From: an uncultured Chloroflexota bacterium
GTDB lineage: Bacteria > Chloroflexota > Chloroflexia > Chloroflexales > Roseiflexaceae
Reading direction: 5' to 3'
DNA: 6,449 nucleotides
NCBI GenBank assembly: GCA_903871975.1
Contig: CAIQIY010000244.1
Location: 1 to 6,449 of the forward strand
Below the pieces are notes generated by a model. It did not search any database and was not told the DNA's origin. It saw nothing but the letters and a program-made list of their open reading frames with translations. This document shows, one piece after another, positions 4,644 through 6,449 of this stretch. The position numbers and the translations under genes are program-made. The stretch's first letter is position 1, and each line of letters begins with the position of its first letter.

Positions 4644-6449
4644 ATGGTGACACTCGAATCGCTCACACCCGACACCAGCATCAGCGGCCTGCTGCCCGAC
4701 CAGGCGGTCACCGTCGTCAGCGTGGCCTGGCACGGGTCCGACGCGCTCACGCTCGTCTACCGCACTGCCAGCGGTCACATCTCCGATGAGCTGCTCATGC
4801 GCAGCGACGAAGCGCGGCTCGACATCGTCGGATCGGGGCGCCCATGGAGCTTCGACGGCGACGGCGCGCTGTTCCGCCTGGTGGCCGAAGCCCATCGCAT
4901 CCGGCTCGCGCATCTGTTCGACCCGGTGCTGGCGGTGCATACGTCGCTGGTCGAGCCGCTGCCGCACCAGATCACGGCCGTGTACGAGGTGATGTTGCCA
5001 CGCCAACCGTTGCGCTTCCTGCTGGCCGACGATCCCGGCGCGGGGAAGACGATCATGGCGGGCCTGCTGATCAAGGAGCTGATCATGCGCGGCGATCTCA
5101 AGCGCTGCCTGATCGTCTGTCCGGGCAGCCTCGTCGAGCAATGGCAAGACGAGCTGTCGCGCAAGTTTCAGTTGCCGTTCGAGATTCTGACCAACGACAA
5201 GCTGCAGGCAGCGCGATCGGGCAACTGGTTTCTCGAGCATGATCTGGCCATCGCCCGCCTCGACAAGCTGTCGCGCAACGCCGATGTGCAGCAGAAGCTC
5301 GCGGCGCTCGAAGGTGGCTACGATCTCGTGGTCTGCGACGAGGCACACAAGCTGTCGGCGACGTTCTCTGGCGGCGAGGCCCGATACACCAAGCGCTATC
5401 AGCTGGGCCAACTGCTGTCGCGCCTCGCGCGCCACTTCCTGCTGATGACTGCGACGCCGCACAACGGCAAGGACGAAGACTTCCAGATGTTCCTCGCGCT
5501 GCTCGATGGCGACCGGTTCGAGGGCAGGTTTCGCGATGGCGTGCATCAGGTGGACGTGTCGGACCTCATGCGGCGCATGGTCAAGGAACACTTGCTCAGG
5601 TTTGATGGCCGGCCACTGTTCCCCGAGCGCATCGCCTATACCGTGCCCTACCAGCTGTCTGATGCCGAGGCCCAGCTCTACAAGGAGGTCACCGAGTATG
5701 TGCGGCAGGAGTTCAACCGCGCCGAGGCGCTCGAGAATGGCACGCGGGCGGGTACCGTCGGCTTCGCGCTGACGCTGCTGCAACGACGGCTGGCGTCGTC
5801 GCCCGAGGCGATCCATCAGTCGCTGCGGCGCCGTCGCGAGCGATTGGCGAAGCGCTCGCGCGAGCTGGAGCTGTTGCAGCGTGGTGCGGTGGCCGCACCG
5901 CGCGTGCTGGTCGGCCCGCTGCTGGACGCGAACGATCTCGAGGACCTCGAGGAGGCGCCCGAGCACGAGGTCGAGGCGGCTGAGGCCGAGGTGCTCGATC
6001 AGGCGACGGCTGCCAGCACGATCGCGGAGTTGCAGCGCGAGATCGCGACCCTGAAACACCTGGAAGGCTTGGCCCTCGCGCTGCGCGGCAGCGGGCAGGA
6101 CGCCAAGTGGCGCGAGCTGTCGCGTGTGCTCCTCGAGATCTTCACGCCCGCCGGGATCGCGCCACGCATCGCCGATGCGCGCGCGCCGTATGGCAGCGGC
6201 GTGATCGCCCCGCCGACGCCCTCGCGGCACCAGAAGCTCGTGGTGTTCACCGAACATCGCGATACGCTCGGCTATCTCGAGGAGCGGATCGGTACGCTGC
6301 TCGGCCGCCCCGAAGCGCTCGTGCACATCCACGGGAGCATGGGCCGCGAAGAGCGCCGCAAGGCCCAGGAAGCCTTCCTGCACGATCCGACGGTGCAGGT
6401 GCTGCTGGCCACCGATGCAGCCGGCGAGGGCATCAACCTGCAACGCGCC
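4644..6449 (+). CDS. SNF2/HepA-like SF2 helicase, DrmD-type candidate (3' end outside window)
   Basis: The first 602 residues of a large ATP-dependent DNA translocase are present with no stop before the window edge. An N-terminal region of about 100 residues (MVTLESLTPD..., RPWSFDGDGALFRLV) precedes the motor. Helicase motifs are PLPHQITAV with Q109, Walker A DDPGAGKT at 129-136 (SNF2 proteins of the Swi2 type usually read DEMGLGKT), CPGSLVEQW at 159-167, DEAH at 232-235, and TATPHNGKDEDF at 269-280. The second lobe starts near KLVVFTEHRD (531-540) and reaches motif V, LLATDAAGEGINLQ (587-600); motif VI is outside. Between the lobes, about 395-480 is charged and helical-looking with an acidic patch (LEDLEEAPEHEVEAAEAE), typical of an inserted coiled coil. 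Such proteins occur in DISARM (DrmD) and other methyltransferase-linked anti-phage loci, but also alone, so a defence role is inferred. It has its own promoter at 4528. Confidence 0.9.
   Translation, partial: MVTLESLTPDTSISGLLPDQAVTVVSVAWHGSDALTLVYRTASGHISDELLMRSDEARLDIVGSGRPWSFDGDGALFRLVAEAHRIRLAHLFDPVLAVHTSLVEPLPHQITAVYEVMLPRQPLRFLLADDPGAGKTIMAGLLIKELIMRGDLKRCLIVCPGSLVEQWQDELSRKFQLPFEILTNDKLQAARSGNWFLEHDLAIARLDKLSRNADVQQKLAALEGGYDLVVCDEAHKLSATFSGGEARYTKRYQLGQLLSRLARHFLLMTATPHNGKDEDFQMFLALLDGDRFEGRFRDGVHQVDVSDLMRRMVKEHLLRFDGRPLFPERIAYTVPYQLSDAEAQLYKEVTEYVRQEFNRAEALENGTRAGTVGFALTLLQRRLASSPEAIHQSLRRRRERLAKRSRELELLQRGAVAAPRVLVGPLLDANDLEDLEEAPEHEVEAAEAEVLDQATAASTIAELQREIATLKHLEGLALALRGSGQDAKWRELSRVLLEIFTPAGIAPRIADARAPYGSGVIAPPTPSRHQKLVVFTEHRDTLGYLEERIGTLLGRPEALVHIHGSMGREERRKAQEAFLHDPTVQVLLATDAAGEGINLQRA

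Noticed and set aside
4092..6443. Uninterrupted antisense frame of 783 codons opposite the helicase
   Set aside because: It lies wholly opposite a gene with intact helicase motifs, is rich in Arg, Gln, Leu and His as expected from reading GC-rich codons backwards, crosses the promoter gap and enters the methyltransferase gene, and shows no recognisable motif.

Overview
The window is a GC-rich bacterial chromosome segment holding five protein genes at high density. In order they are the 3' part of ftsK (+), a small-molecule kinase of the aminoglycoside-phosphotransferase fold (+), an enolase paralogue (+), a small SAM-dependent methyltransferase-like gene (-), and the 5' two-thirds or so of a large SNF2-type helicase (+) that runs off the right edge. 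No tRNA, rRNA, CRISPR array, insertion sequence or transposase is visible. The organism cannot be fixed from this. The FtsK motor has a KMVELIVYNGIPH segment and a tail of GEGRSREVL type that remind me of Chloroflexota FtsK more than of proteobacterial FtsK (which usually reads KMLEL..YEGIPH); this is a memory-based inference, not a search result.

Left part (3-3687): ftsK, the kinase and the enolase-like gene lie on one strand with a 42-nt gap and then an 8-nt overlap, so they could be co-transcribed, and kinase and enolase-like protein are almost certainly translationally coupled. The enolase-like protein keeps the metal ligands and the catalytic Lys of true enolases but has Ala where enolase has its phosphate-side active-site His (yeast His373) and Asp where enolase has Glu168. 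It is therefore probably not the glycolytic enolase. A kinase feeding a phosphorylated hydroxy-acid to an enolase-fold lyase is the simplest reading of the pair.

Middle (3694-4643): the methyltransferase-like gene converges on the enolase-like gene with only 6 nt between the stop codons. Its 5' side faces a gap of about 470 nt (4177-4643). That gap contains three adjacent potential hairpins, a good sigma-70-type promoter (TTGACA, 17 nt, TAGAGT) and a pair of direct repeats 20 bp apart just before the helicase start.

Right part (4644-6449): the helicase has its own promoter and ribosome binding site and all visible SF2 motifs intact. It belongs to the large bacterial SNF2/HepA-like group that includes the DISARM protein DrmD and helicases of other methyltransferase-linked anti-phage loci. 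The window ends before the partner genes, so a defence locus starting at 4644 is a hypothesis and not a demonstrated system.
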